A stretch of 64,000 nucleotides of DNA. Origin: Flammulina velutipes (lineage: Eukaryota > Basidiomycota > Agaricomycetes > Agaricales > Physalacriaceae). Below the pieces are notes generated by a model, which was given only the letters and a program-made list of their open reading frames with translations, was not told the DNA's origin and did not search any database. The DNA lies in the NCBI GenBank assembly GCA_011800155.1, contig CM022369.1, forward strand, positions 3,286,001 to 3,350,000, given 5' to 3'. This document shows, piece after piece, positions 1 to 11,958 of the stretch. A program made the position numbers and the translations under genes. Every line of letters starts with the position of its first letter. Position 1 is the first letter of the stretch.

Positions 1-1095
1 ACTTCACCCGCCACTTTCTCCAGAGCCCGGGACATCTTGACTTCGTCCTCTGTGCGTTCCCAAGACATGAAGGTTGAGCGACCCAGCTCGCCTGTCTTCC
101 TCCTTTCTTCGTCTTCAGCATCAGTGCGGAATCTTCCAGCACGAAGGACGTCCCAGGGAGCCAGCGCGAGTCCTGCGGATAAATTACTATAAATATCGCG
201 ACCTAATAGAGGACACCGAACGGAAGCGTACCGAGGGTGCGTGCCATGGGGATGATATCCCGCTCGAAGGAGCGTTCCATAACGTTCCAATGACCTTGGT
301 AGATGACGAAAGGAGTCAATCCCTGCAACTGAGCGTACATGTTCGCTCTGGAAACGATCCAAGCCGGCGTGTCTGATATGCCCTAGATTACCAACGACGT
401 TGAGAATTGGTGCTTTAGCGAACGATGATGAAGGACGAACCAAGTACAAGACTTTGCCTTGCAAGACGAGGTGGTGGAGTCCATGCATGATCTCTTCAAT
501 CGGGGTCTCATAGTCCCACCAGTGAACATAGAAGATATCGATGTAGTCAGTTCGAAGCTTCCTCAAGCTGTCTTTGACTGAGACGTGCATGGCTTTGACG
601 CTGTTGCCAATGTAGCTCGTTTGCTGCTTGATCTTCTCATCGCGGAACTTGTAGTTGCTCGTGTACTGTAGATTACAATGTCAGAACGGGATTCGCAAGC
701 ATTCAACAAGAAAGCTTACTTTGGTAGCAATGACAAGCTGGTCTCGAATACCACGCGCCTCTTGCCATTCTCCGATGAACTCCTCCGACGACTCATCTTG
801 GCTGTGGTGTTATGATCAGCGAGATCAAAGACCAACAGGCGGAGCAGAAAGCATACTAGTTATTGGCGGTGTCGATAAAGTTTCCGCCGTTGTCGAAGAA
901 CGCATCCAAAAGTGCGAAGCTCGACGCTTTGTCCATGGCTCCCATCCCCGCTTTGGCCCACTTGTCGCCAATGCTCATCGCACCCAAGGCGAGAGGTGAG
1001 ACACGGAGGCCCGCCAAAGGCGACAGCGTGCGATAGACCGAAAGCCCGTTCTTGGGAGGAGGGAGAGGTTTGAAGAGTTGTTCTTGTTCTGGCAT
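1..1095 (-). CDS. Aldo-keto reductase (aryl-alcohol dehydrogenase / norsolorinic-acid-reductase type), 3' part outside window
   Basis: NADPH-dependent aldo-keto reductase, expected to reduce aldehydes or ketones in the cytosol. Exons read on the minus strand: 1095-857, 801-720, 665-441, 382-232 and 172 to beyond base 1. The start is the first ATG and begins [15 protein letters not shown]. Family marks are the [10 protein letters not shown] segment (catalytic Asp and Tyr), LVIATK (catalytic Lys) and the YVHWWD strand (catalytic His). Exon lengths and phases match the complete copy at 3221-4696 almost exactly (225-nt third exon, 82-nt second exon), so the two are tandem duplicates. A TATAAAAC lies about 40 bp before the ATG near 1132-1139. 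The C-terminal exons are cut off by the window edge. Confidence 0.9.
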
Positions 1096-1849
1096 GGCTG
1101 GATACTGATAGACCAGATGTGAACTCCCAGCGTTTTATACCAGTGTCGTCGGCTAGGTATTGCGTTGTGTGCTGCCGACTAGGAATTTGTCCTGAGTGAT
1201 AGTTGAGTACGATAGAGTCTTGCCGAGACACGCAAGCCTGGACAGCCATTGAGCGCCCACCGTCAATGATGCTTTTGAATGGGGTGTTTAGGAGATAGAG
1301 GGTCCACATGTCCTAGTAAGTCGAGTAACCTCCTGTATTGTCGATGGTGAGACAGGACCGAGATTGCCAGAAGGTAGCGTGCGAAAATTTTGCGTATGGC
1401 GCCGGCGCCAACACGTGGTGGCCCATCTGGCGCCACATTTTCTTGTCCGCCCTTGTAGGACGCCAAGGGAACGCGTGAACGATATCGGTACGACGACTGG
1501 TAAATTGATCAATCTATCAACAAACAAGGTAAGTAAGCATTATACAGAGCGTGGAGACAATTTTTTTGTAAATGACTGTAAAAGAATGAGGGTCAGAGCA
1601 TGGGGAGAAGATAGAGGCAGGAGGGTCCGAGAAGATCATACACAGTAGAGATATATACTATCATGGAGGAATTAGGCGGTGAGAAACGATATGTATACGA
1701 AAGGGGACGGACCAGTCCGGTAGGTATTTGGATATGAAAGCAGCATGGAGAAGGATAAATACACAGAATAGATAGGTAGTGCATTAGGCGTGGCGTTGTG
1801 GGGGACATGAGATGGATAACGGGTTCGGTAAAATGGGAAAAGTTCTGCT
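1096..1849. other. Intergenic, promoter of the aldo-keto reductase and 3' flank of the next gene
   Basis: No convincing coding region. ORFs here are short and lack splice-supported continuation. Apart from the TATA-like box before the reductase start I see no element. Confidence 0.5.
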
Positions 1850-2491
1850 CTAGTTCTCCTTCATCTCCTCGTCGATGGAGTTGTTCGGGAAGCGAAAGGC
1901 TGGCATGCCGTTCTGTTCCGAGCCCTTTCCTTGCAGCAGCGGTTGACGGGAGCAAGACGCGAACTTGGCGAATTTGGCCGGAAGCTCTGGCAGCGGAACC
2001 GCTGGTGCTGGGAGGGACGGCGCGGTAGTATGGGCACGGCGCATGGGCTTACGGGATGCGGGACGGAGCGCTGTGCCAACGCTGCCGCTCCGCATACGCC
2101 CGACGAGGCTCGTTCCCTGGGACGCCACGTTGTTGAAGCCTGTCACGCTGGTGAGGCTACCGCTTCTAGAGCGGGACGGCGACGTGGATATTGAGAGGTG
2201 ACGCTGGACGGTGAACGCGTTGCCAGCGTTACGAGAGGGAGACTTGATGATGTTCATCGCGGACTGGTTGATACTGAGGCTGGAGCGCCGTTTGCGCAGA
2301 CGAGGTGCGGCCATGGACTGCGCCTGCGTAGTTCCTCTGCCGTCGATGTCGATATCAATGTCGCTGGCATCGTCAAATGCTGGCGACGGGGACGGCGTCG
2401 ACGGTGTTCTGTCCAGAGACGAAAGGTCCACCTTGAGGGAAAGAGGGGGAGCAAGGAGACCAGAAGAAAAGAAAGCAGAATATGTCGCCAT
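1850..2491 (-). CDS. Ser/Arg-rich conserved-looking unknown protein
   Basis: Single-exon ORF of 213 codons from the ATG at 2491 (MATYSAFFSSGLLAPP) to the stop at 1850. The frame stays open further upstream, but that part looks like untranslated leader. The protein opens with a hydrophobic stretch and then becomes Ser/Pro/Arg-rich, with an Asp-Ile-Asp run and repeated RSRSGS/RMRSGS-type basic-serine motifs, suggesting a phosphorylated, disordered protein. No catalytic domain is visible and I do not recognise the family. It lies between the two aldo-keto reductases on the same strand. Confidence 0.6.
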   Translation of the reverse strand: MATYSAFFSSGLLAPPLSLKVDLSSLDRTPSTPSPSPAFDDASDIDIDIDGRGTTQAQSMAAPRLRKRRSSLSINQSAMNIIKSPSRNAGNAFTVQRHLSISTSPSRSRSGSLTSVTGFNNVASQGTSLVGRMRSGSVGTALRPASRKPMRRAHTTAPSLPAPAVPLPELPAKFAKFASCSRQPLLQGKGSEQNGMPAFRFPNNSIDEEMKEN

Positions 2492-3220
2492 GGATGAAGG
2501 CAAGGTGGTACACGGTGAGCAAGGGCTTAAGAGAATGTGAGAAATGTTCGTAGGCGTCGTTGTCGGCGTCGTCAAGCAAGTTTGCAGGTCGTCGTCGTGG
2601 GATGAAAAACCCAACTCAGGGTCACGGGAGTATGTACCGCGACGCGTACATAGAGCCAAATACCGATTGTGCCGATCTTTCGGGACAGAAAATGTACCGA
2701 TTGACACGAGTAATCTCCGAGTCGGAGTAGCAATGCATAGAACAATAAGTGAGATACTGTAACTACAATTACAGCTAGTTTCCACGAACGATGGCTGTTG
2801 TAAGCTAACCAGAACTGAGTGCATGAATTTGGGACCCTCCGAACAGGCATATCAGACGCGCTTATGATAGAAAATCAGTATACCCTATACCCTCAAGGAC
2901 TAATGCTCGAGTTTCTCTTGACCCTTCAAGTAAGGTCATAGTAGTGTAGACTTAAATGGTCACTTAGATCCGTTGTGGGCAACACAGGACGTTGGGGATG
3001 ATAGTGATGCAGCGCCAATAATGTCTGACGGTGGAGATAGTGATGATTTGAATGCTTTCTATGTAGTCTTCTGTCTAAGTAAATTGCACAGCCTGACTTT
3101 TAGTACGTACATTGCGCCACGATCCGATCAGGTCGCATTTTGCACCAACAAAAGCTTTTTGGATCGTCTATTCTACATGTATCGTACGAAAAATTATCAT
3201 TGACCTCTCACTCCAAGCAC
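2492..3220. other. Intergenic between the unknown protein and the second reductase
   Basis: About 730 bp holding the promoter of the gene at 1850-2491 and the 3' flank of the reductase ending at 3221. No supported ORF, RNA gene or repeat seen. Confidence 0.5.
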
Positions 3221-4696
3221 CTAAGCCGTAGGTCGAATGGCTTGAACGGGAGTTGGATGAGCAGTATGAATGGTCGTCGACAAGACAAAGTTAGGTTTCG
3301 ATGCATCATCCTAAGAAGCGCGTTAATATCAATACATTCAATAACTTGAAATAACTGACCCCAAAGATATTGTTCGGGAATCCGACATCGAATGGCAAGA
3401 CGCCCTCAAGATAAGCAATCTGTTCCGGGGAGAGCGAAATATCTAGAGCTTCGATATTGGCCAACAAGTGTTCCACCTTCCGACCGCCAACAACCGGGAA
3501 TACGTAGGGTGTCTTTTGCATGACATAGGCGAGAGCGACTGGAACAACATTATGATCATCAGGCTTCCCCAGGTCGGAGGTCACTCACCAGCACGAATAT
3601 TCTTCGTTCCCACCTCCCCAGCCACTTTCTCCAGTGCACGAGAGATTATGACTTCCTTCTCCGTGCGCTCCCATGCAGGACTAAAGAGCGTGCGCCCTTG
3701 CTCGCCGGATTTATTCCTCTCTTCCTCTTCTGCGTCAGTGCGGAATTTGCCTGCACCGAGGACGTCCCAGGGTGCCAGTGCGAGACCTATGTGCGAGTCA
3801 ATCGTCAAACCTCCTCCGGGAGATACACTATGCAAGTTCATACCTAGATGGCGCGCCATAGGAATGATATCCCGCTCAAACGAACGCTCCATGATATTCC
3901 ATTGACCTTGATAGATGACGAATGGTGTCTTTCCATGGATCTGAGCGTAAGTATTCGCTTTAGCGACGACCCAGGCCGACGTGTCTGAGATTCCCTGTGT
4001 ACCAGACGTCAGATAAACAGAGCGAAAGAAGTCTTAGGACGTACCAGATACAAGACTTTCCCCTGAACGACGAGGTTATGGAGACTATTCATCATCTCTT
4101 CGATGGGAGTTTCAAAATCCCACCAGTGAACGTAGAGGATGTCGATGTAGTCGGTTCGAAGCTTCTTTAAGCTGTCCTTGACGGAGACGTGCATAGACTT
4201 GGTACTGCTGCCGACGATGGAAGCCTTCTGCTTGTAAGACGCGTCGTACATTTTGTAACAGTTCGTATACTGTCACACAACAACGACATTAGAGAAGAAC
4301 AAAATGGCGGGAGAATTTCATCGCACCTTGGTCGCGATGACAAGCTGGTCACGTATCCCACGCGATTCTTGCCATTCACCAATGAACTCCTCAGACGATT
4401 CGTCTTGACTGTGAGACCATGCCAATCAGCGAGCGAACAGCCGAACATCCAGAAGAAACGTACTAATTATTAGCAGTATCGATGAAATTCCCGCCATTCT
4501 CGAAATACGTATCAAGTAACTGGAAGCTCGATTGCTTATCCATAGATCCAAAGCCGTATTTTGATCCTTTGTCGCCAATGCTCATCGCGCCTAGGATGAG
4601 AGGCGAGACGCGCAGACCTGCGAGAGGGGACAAGGTGCGATAGACCGAGAGCTTAGTTTTTGGGGGAGCAAGAGGTTTGTAGAGCGCTTCCGACAT
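3221..4696 (-). CDS. Aldo-keto reductase, complete tandem copy
   Basis: NADPH-dependent reductase of about 385 residues. Exons on the minus strand: 4696-4464, 4408-4327, 4269-4045, 3994-3844, 3786-3589, 3538-3360, 3310-3221; all junctions keep frame. The start [13 protein letters not shown] parallels the first copy. The catalytic tetrad is visible: Asp and Tyr in NFIDTANNY, Lys in LVIATK and His in ILYVHWWD. The C-terminal part contains [18 protein letters not shown], the usual nucleotide-binding end of the barrel. This subfamily is common in wood-decay and secondary-metabolite settings, but nothing nearby says what the substrate is. An unrelated gene lies between it and its duplicate. Confidence 0.93.
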
Positions 4697-5283
4697 GGTG
4701 AGGTAGAGGGGAGGATAAGTTCGTCTGGAAAGTCAGAACTTGAAGGAGCCTTAAGTGAATCTTGAGCGGCGTCGGCGAAGCCGCTAAGTGCCTCAACACG
4801 TCGCCTGTAGGGGTTTGACCGATTGAGTTGCTGTGGATGTCGATTATATTTATAAGTACGGGCGGTGTTGGCGCGCCATTGGCCATTTGAATAGTTTTAT
4901 GAAGGTATGCAATTAGATCGTGTCCTGGAAGATGTGAGAAACGTTGAGGGCAAACGCTAACAGAGTTGCCGATGTCATGGCGTGTTTGTTTATCGTTTAC
5001 TTCTCCCGGAAACTCCCGGCTTACATCGTGAGCGAAGAGCGTCTTTGGTGCGCCACATTTCATGCACGACTCAAATCAGATCACAGAATTTCAAGCAGTG
5101 AGTTTAGCGGCAAGAGCATACTTGGCATTGATATTGAATATTGAACAACTGCAAAAAACAAATAATAAACAACGATGACAACGATATAAAAAAGATGCTG
5201 GAAATGCATATAGTACATTGAGGGGATGAGAGATGCTGGTATTCGTATCGTCATAATCATATAGCATAACACATACTTCAAGT
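4697..5283. other. Intergenic: reductase promoter and CYC8 3' flank
   Basis: Contains a TATA-like TTATAAATATA on the minus strand near 4845-4856 that could serve the reductase, and an AT-rich stretch around 5155-5195 that probably belongs to the 3' untranslated region and polyadenylation zone of CYC8. No gene seen. Confidence 0.5.
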
Positions 5284-8200
5284 TCAAGATTCATGCTTCT
5301 CAACAGCAGGTGGCGTCGGCGTCTTCTTAGGTGGAGTCCGTACACTCCCAGACCTCGGCGAATCCTCAACCTGCATCCTCTCCTCGCGCTCAGGCTCCGG
5401 ACTAGACGCTAGCGTTGCGATAGGAGGAAGTGCAATCCCGCCACCGTTGGAATTGCCGACACCCAGTGGACGAGGGTGTGGAGGAAGCGCGACGGACGCA
5501 AGAGGAGGCGGAGTGGCCTGTGGGCTCCTCGGTGGTTGCGTTCGGAAAGGAATGGGAGAAGGTCGGGAAGAAGGAATAGGTGCGCGCATCTCGATGCGTG
5601 AGCGTTTCGGTTCGGAGAGCTCATCCAAGCCTGGACTGGCGGGACGCTTGTTGGAAGAGGAGAGAGGCGGAGAAACTTGGCTTCGCGTCGAAGAGACAGA
5701 GTCCCGGTGAGACTGAGGGTGTCGAGGGGAAGGGGCACTACGAGGAGAGCGCTCAGCAGGAGCACGGTATCCACTAGCGGAACCACTAGCAGCCAGAGTC
5801 ATCAGCGTATCGGCGACGCCCTCGTCGTAATCCTCATCCACAACACGACGCGGAGCTGCCCCACTCGGAGATGGTCGACTCGACCCAGAACCGTTCGAAC
5901 TAACGGGTCCTGGCGAACCAGCCTTGGAGTGAACGCTTCGGTATGAAGAATTCGACGGCATCCCAGGCCTTCCAGACGACTCGCCCGTATCCTCTCTGGA
6001 ACGAGCTGTTGAAGTCCGTTTCCTTTTCTGCTGTGGCTCAGGAGCACCTCCCTTCTTGCGCCTCTCCCGGTCTTTGTTGTCCCCAGGGCGAGGACTCTCT
6101 GAGCTACGACTGCTAGGTGGAGCAGCAGCAGACGGACCAGCATCAAATCGCCTCTCATCGATCGCACGCTCTATGCCCCTACGCTCCTCGTAGCTGAACT
6201 CCGCAGGCTGCAATCCCGGACGCACAGGCTCCCTCATCTGGCGCATGCTTTCCGGAGACGCACGCTCGAACGGCGGATAGTCAGGCCTGGGTTCTCTGAA
6301 TCTTCGCATGTCCTCGGGAGCACGATCATCATGACGAGGATCGTACCTGGACATCGACGCAGGAGGAGGCGAGATACGACCGTTAGGCGGTATTGAAGGC
6401 AACCTCTCTCCACGATACCTAGACGGCGGTGGATGCGCTGATCTCGGAGACGTCTCAGGTGGAGTAGGCCCACGAATCGAACCAGGAGCAGGCGAACGCG
6501 TCGGGTAAGGCGGTGGATATCCTCCAGGATAATCCCCATTACTATGCCTCGGACCTCTAGAGTTCCTCTCGCGATCCCATTCCCGTACATGGTCCGGGTT
6601 AGGTCGCCGATCCCAAGCCCCTTCGCTCTCCACAGGACGTGGCGTGGACTCGTGAACAGGGTACGCTCTCGGACTCCGCTGAATCGTTGGTTGGCCGGGT
6701 CCACCGATCGGGGTACGCGAACTCGGGAACGGAGGGAAGGGCGGTGGCGGTGAACGTGCTCTGGCAGGTGAAATCGATCGGGCAGTGCTATGGGGACGAG
6801 GAGGTCCTCGCGGAAAGTAGCTTTCCTGGTGTCCATTCCTAGCCTCCTCTGGGATGGGGTGATGCAACAGAAGGCCCCGGGGTCCATCTCTAGAGAAATC
6901 CCTAACGTGACTAGGCCGTTCTACCTCCATCGGTGCAAGTGGCGTATGCGAGGGCATGTGCCGCGTTTCGTCGAGGATGACGGGTGGTGGCGGTCCGCCT
7001 CTAAACGGACCCGGAGAAGAACGTCCGGCGCCAACTTGAGATGGTGGCGGTAGGGAAATGTCACCAGGACCGCGAGGCTCGGTTAAGAAGGTAGGACGAG
7101 AGGATCCAGGTTGCAAAAGAAGAGGAGCACCGCCTAACCCGGCAGGTGGCATAACAGCAGTTGCATATGCCGTAGGGTGCACATCCTGGGGTCCAGGCGC
7201 AGCAGGCAGCTGTCCACCAGTTGCTTGGGCATTCTTCAACAGCTGCAAACGCTGTGAAATAAGAGTGTTCGAAGGATCCAACTCGCTGGCGCGGTGATAC
7301 GCGTCAATTGCGTCCGATATCTGATTGTTGCAGCTTTCGTAGAGGCTGCCAAGATCAAACCACACCTCAGAGATGTAGGGGTTGATTCGAATAGCGCGGG
7401 AGTAGGCGTCCAAAGCATCGCGGAACTGGTTGATCTGAAAATAAAGCACACCGATAGAGCACCAGAACGTGGGATTACGTCCGTCTCGGTATACAGCTTG
7501 TTGATATGCCTCGTAGGCCTTGTTGTACTTTTGACCAGCCATGTAGGCACGGCCCAAAAGGTACCAACTTTGCGCATCCGAAGAATCTAACAATGCAAAT
7601 AAGAACGGGGTCGTGACGAGAGGTAGGCATATCACGTACCAGCTTCCAGGCTCTTGGTGAGATACTGGATGGCGAGTTCTTGGTTTTGGAAAGATGATCC
7701 ATCTTGATGGTATAGCCACCCGAGTTGTTGTAGAACTTTCGCGTGGCTTGGGTTGTCAGCGACGACGCGTTCATACGCGTCTTTCGCTCGGACATGCTAG
7801 ACGTCGTCATCAGTACCGCTTAACGAACACGATTTGAGATATCCCTTACATCTTTCTGTTGTTCGTACACGTGTCCGATCTGGAACCATATGTCGGCGTG
7901 GGCGAGCGGGTTTGGGGGATTGCGGAGGATGCGATCAAAACACTTGAGACTCTCCTCGAATTTGCCCTGCTGCTTGTAAATGATGCCGAGACGAAAGAGA
8001 ATCTCGTTTGCTTTATCGAACTCTAGATCTTTCACAATCAATTTTAATCCCACATCCGGGGTACGATAGCGAGGTAGTGAACACACCTTGATCCATACGC
8101 AAGACCGAAGAGAAGGCTTCCTCGGCGTGGTCGAGGGATCCGTATCGGTCATAGAGTATTCCGATGCCGTACCAGAGTTTGGGATCCTCCTAGTAGAAGG

Positions 8201-8988
8201 AAAGAAGGAACGTCAGTATTAGCTGTGTATCTGACAGGGAAGACGGCTACCTTTGGGTTTGGCAACAGGTACAGCGCCTGCTGATAGGCGGAATACGCCT
8301 TTTGAAGGTCGTCCTGCATCAAATAGCAGTGACCTTCGAGAGTGTCAGTAAGAAGCGAGACTAGAAGCGCGCGGTACGGATACGAACCGAGTGCAGACCA
8401 TACTTCTCCGTTCTCTTCTTGAATATTGAGAACACGTTGAAAGAACTCGACAGCCTGTCCAAAGAAGGGCATTAGAACGTCATGCTGATGGTACATGCGG
8501 CACGGATGTTTTGGTGAACTGACCTTGGGATAATTCTCTTTGATCCGGGCTATTCCTGCGACTTGAGTAAGTCCGGACAGGGAAGTCGGATTGTGCCGCA
8601 AAGCGTTCTCGTATGCCGAAAGCGCGTGTTCTAGGTCTCCCATTTGCTCAGCAACTCTCCCTGGAAATAGGCGGTGAATTCAGCCGGGTAAATCAGCAGC
8701 ATGGGGTTCAAACATACCGATCAGAAGCCAAGTAGATTCGTTGGCGGTGTTGAGCTTTTGGACGATGCTCGTGGGTCCTGCTGTAGCGCCGTTCGAAGAC
8801 GCTGTAGGTGAGACGAGGGTGTTGTTGGAGGGTGGAGGGGGCACGGCGACGGGGCCGTTACCGTTCAAATGCGGCGTATGTGAATGGAGAGCATGGGGAT
8901 GACCGTGGCCGTGGCTAGCAGGCAGCGGCGACGGGTCGTGCATACGGACATCTCTGTCCTGCGGTCGCGACAAGTGGCGCAGAGACAT
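5284..8988 (-). CDS. CYC8: General transcriptional co-repressor CYC8/SSN6, TPR protein
   Basis: Nuclear co-repressor that in yeasts works with Tup1 in glucose and other repression. Eight exons on the minus strand: 8988-8718, 8660-8524, 8454-8388, 8333-8251, 8189-8087, 8028-7850, 7796-7640, 7586-5284. All phases agree and give about 1099 residues, near the length of fission-yeast ssn6. Roughly residues 75-430 are tandem TPR repeats, including LWYGIGILYDRYGSLDHA, VLYFQINQFRDALDAYSRAI and SEVWFDLGSLYESCNNQI, segments typical of Cyc8. The remaining C-terminal part is Pro/Ser/Arg-rich and looks disordered. The N-terminus is His/Pro-rich. Introns are 51-69 nt. Confidence 0.95.
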
Positions 8989-10712
8989 GGCTGGACGTCG
9001 GAGACGACAGCGAGCAACGAGCTAACAACGACGACGAACACGAGCGATAAAGAGGGAGAAGAGGGGCAAAAGGGTACACAGACTGGCGGTGTTCTGATAT
9101 ATATACCGGCCCCTCGCACGATCACTGGCGATCAATAGAAGCCCCCGATGAATCTGAGATCGGTTGTTCCAGTCTTAGGGTCAGGGAAACTTTGCCTGAT
9201 GCCAATCTAGTGGAATCAATTCATTCGCCCTATTCAAATCCCGTATTCGCACGACCAGCTCGTATGCGTTCTATCAGGTTCTATCTCGCCCTTTGCCGTT
9301 CGACCTGGGCTTCGCCACCATCTTACTAGTTTACAGCTAGGATCATCCACAGAAGCCCGGCCATTGGAATCATCCTTTCCAAGCTAATCCTTCTCCAGAA
9401 GGCTCGATGTTCTCCCTCGCCGCGCATTGCCGCCACATACCAACGGATATATGACACGTCAATGCTCTCATTATTCGTCTCGGAAGGTATACAGCGTTTC
9501 GGATGATAAAGTAAGCGCACCCAATATAGCCAGGTACACACTATTTTATCTTATCTCCCCGATCCCATCTAAGCATCAATATTGATCGATCACTTTGATG
9601 ACCACCCAAACGTGGAAACGTCCATTTGTGGCGGTCCCGTTGCCAAGGACCCTTCTTATCCATTTTCGAAGCTTCGATCAACGCTGACGTTCAGCCAAAC
9701 GCTGTTTGCCTTGTCGCCGGTCGTACTCCGTCCATATTGCTCATCCCCACCCTACTCGCGGCCCTAGTCCTTTCAGCGTCTTTGAGAAACTTCAACTCGC
9801 TTGCTTTCGATGAGGACAAACACCTCCTTTTTTAGTCTTTCACCATGCCCCTCACCATTGAAGGTCTCACGGAGAATTAGTGGAACCCCACTACTCCGCC
9901 TCCAACCTTATGTCGTGAATTAAATATATTGGATATCGCTTGACATCCTCGACGTTCCTATGCAGGGCACTGCTTGTGTCATCGGGCCTTTTAGTGAAAT
10001 AATTACCTTCCTCCGTGGTGTTATACACACAGATAGATATGAAGATCACACATCAGCGCTACGTTCGAGAGCCTATTCTATACATACACCTCGCCTCAGT
10101 CCCGAGTACGCCCTCTAACCGACTATTTGCAGTCTCCGAGGTGCAGCCGCAGCCGTCATATTTCCCCTATATTGAGGAATGACATAACTTGCCGGAATGG
10201 AAGCAAAAACAGCCTACGCTCGCTCCGAGAGGAAAGGATGCCATCAGCCAAATTCTGTGTACATACGGTCACCAACGTAGATGTCTCGACCCGCGCCGCA
10301 TAGAGTTACTTCCGACCCAGGTTCACTTGGCCTTGGCCACAACAGTGACACATTTCAACATTGAAGAACTTTGACAAATATATATCGTAGACAGCATCTG
10401 GTATGCATGATAGATAGATGGATAGATATAGTTCTTGAACCGCTCAAAGAACACCCTCTGGTCCGTCCCATCCGTTTTTGAGCCGCTATGAATGACCGCT
10501 GTCATTTGAGCCTGATACTCAACAAACGGGGCGCGCGTCTGAAAGTAATTTCATTTGGAGTATCTTTGAGGAACCAAAGGGGCCTGTCGTGTGCTCTTGT
10601 GCGTCGTTTACAGGGGAGAGATCTGGGGCGATATGCACCCGGGTCCCAGCCGCCGCCGCGTCAATTGCCAGACATGTCACACACGTGACGCGTGACACAC
10701 CCAACCACCACG
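8989..10712. other. Long gene-free stretch between CYC8 and the SERF-like gene
   Basis: About 1.7 kb. The left end has a TATATATA on the minus strand near 9096-9104 that suits the CYC8 promoter. The remainder shows only short, poorly composed ORFs and no tRNA-like box. It probably holds long untranslated leaders and promoters of the flanking divergent genes. I see nothing else. Confidence 0.45.
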
Positions 10713-11085
10713 ATGACTCGTGAGTGCGCCTCCTGGCTCTTCCTCCTGCGCTTTACATTTACAGTAGTCAGGCGGAAACCAGCGCGACCAGGACAGAGCT
10801 AAGGCTCAGAAAAAGGCCGCAGCTAACGCGAAGAAACCCAAGGAATCCGCGAGCTCTCTGGCGAAGAGAAAAGAGGCGTACGTGCTGCATACCTCGTCTG
10901 TTGTTGTCTAACCTGATCGCGACCATCGCAGTGATGCGGAAATCCTGAGACAGAAGCAGAAGGTAAATTTTGCATCGTACGATCGTGAACGGAATTTATG
11001 CTCATCCTTTATTCAGAAGAAGGAGGAGGACGCGTTGAAGGCTGCGGCGGCAGGTGGCGGAGGAGGAGGGGGTACGAGTAAATGA
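10713..11085 (+). CDS. SERF-like (4F5 family) small basic protein
   Basis: Four exons, 10713-10719, 10772-10877, 10932-10962 and 11017-11085, give a 70-residue protein. The first coding exon is only 7 nt. The protein begins MTRGNQRDQDRAKAQKK, the hallmark N-terminus of SERF/4F5 proteins (M-[TA]-R-G-N-Q-R), continues with a Lys/Ala/Glu-rich helix and ends in a Gly7 run. Family members in animals modulate amyloid aggregation and bind nucleic acids; the fungal role is unclear. All three introns are GT-AG and 31-54 nt. The gene was missed as an ORF because of the tiny first exon. Confidence 0.88.
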
Positions 11086-11958
11086 CAGTGTTGACTATTT
11101 CTTCGGGACTTGCTCGGTGTTCAAAAACTATTCTAGATGCTCTGTTTCTCCGATTCTGCGGAACTTCGTTCTTGACGGATGTTCTAATATCTGCGCCACG
11201 TTGGTGCCCGATGGGATGGCATCAGATCAATTATCGCAATCACTGTGTAATTCCACAACAACAAAGACATGATCAGAGGTGTTCAAACGAGTTGCCGAGT
11301 CTGGGTTAGACAAGGGGCGGTATCGGGAAATCACCTACTGAACACGAGTGCATTCCACCAAGAAGGGGAGACATTCAAAGGCTAATCACCATCCCATCCC
11401 GTTCGGAGTTCTAAACATGATTCATTCTTTGACCGGCACGAGGTACGGTCGTGGCGCCGTGATAATAAGAGAAGGTGCTATAAAGCCCCGAACCTGCGTA
11501 GGCATGGAGAATCAGAGGCAAAGGCAATTGAATCCAGGACCAGATCCCCAAGGAGCTGAGGAAGCTGAGGAGGTCTTAACCTTCGACCTGATGTATGTAT
11601 ATAAAGTTAACAGCCCCGTGCACTGAGCTGTACTGAGCGGGATCCTTAAGGGCGGTTACCAGCCCACCATACCATGATGATCTTCCTCGCACTCGGAGAT
11701 GTCGGTGGTGCGGACGTCGGTGTTCGATAAAGATGTCATCGCATGGAACGGAAGCAACACCACTGTTCACGTTAGATGACAACACTCCCCGCGTTACTGG
11801 ATGTCAACAAACACCGACCTTGTGTCCACGAACCTTACGCTCAATCATTCATCATCAAGGTTAGATGCCCATCTGGCGTAGCCTCATATATAAGCCATAG
11901 ATTGTAGCGTGTAGCGTAACCCATATGCCCGTGACCCATAAGAATAGAGTGAACGTCC
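11086..11958. other. Convergent intergenic region
   Basis: Lies between the 3' ends of the SERF-like gene (plus) and BRR6/BRL1 (minus). Only short ORFs are present; nothing further recognised. Confidence 0.45.
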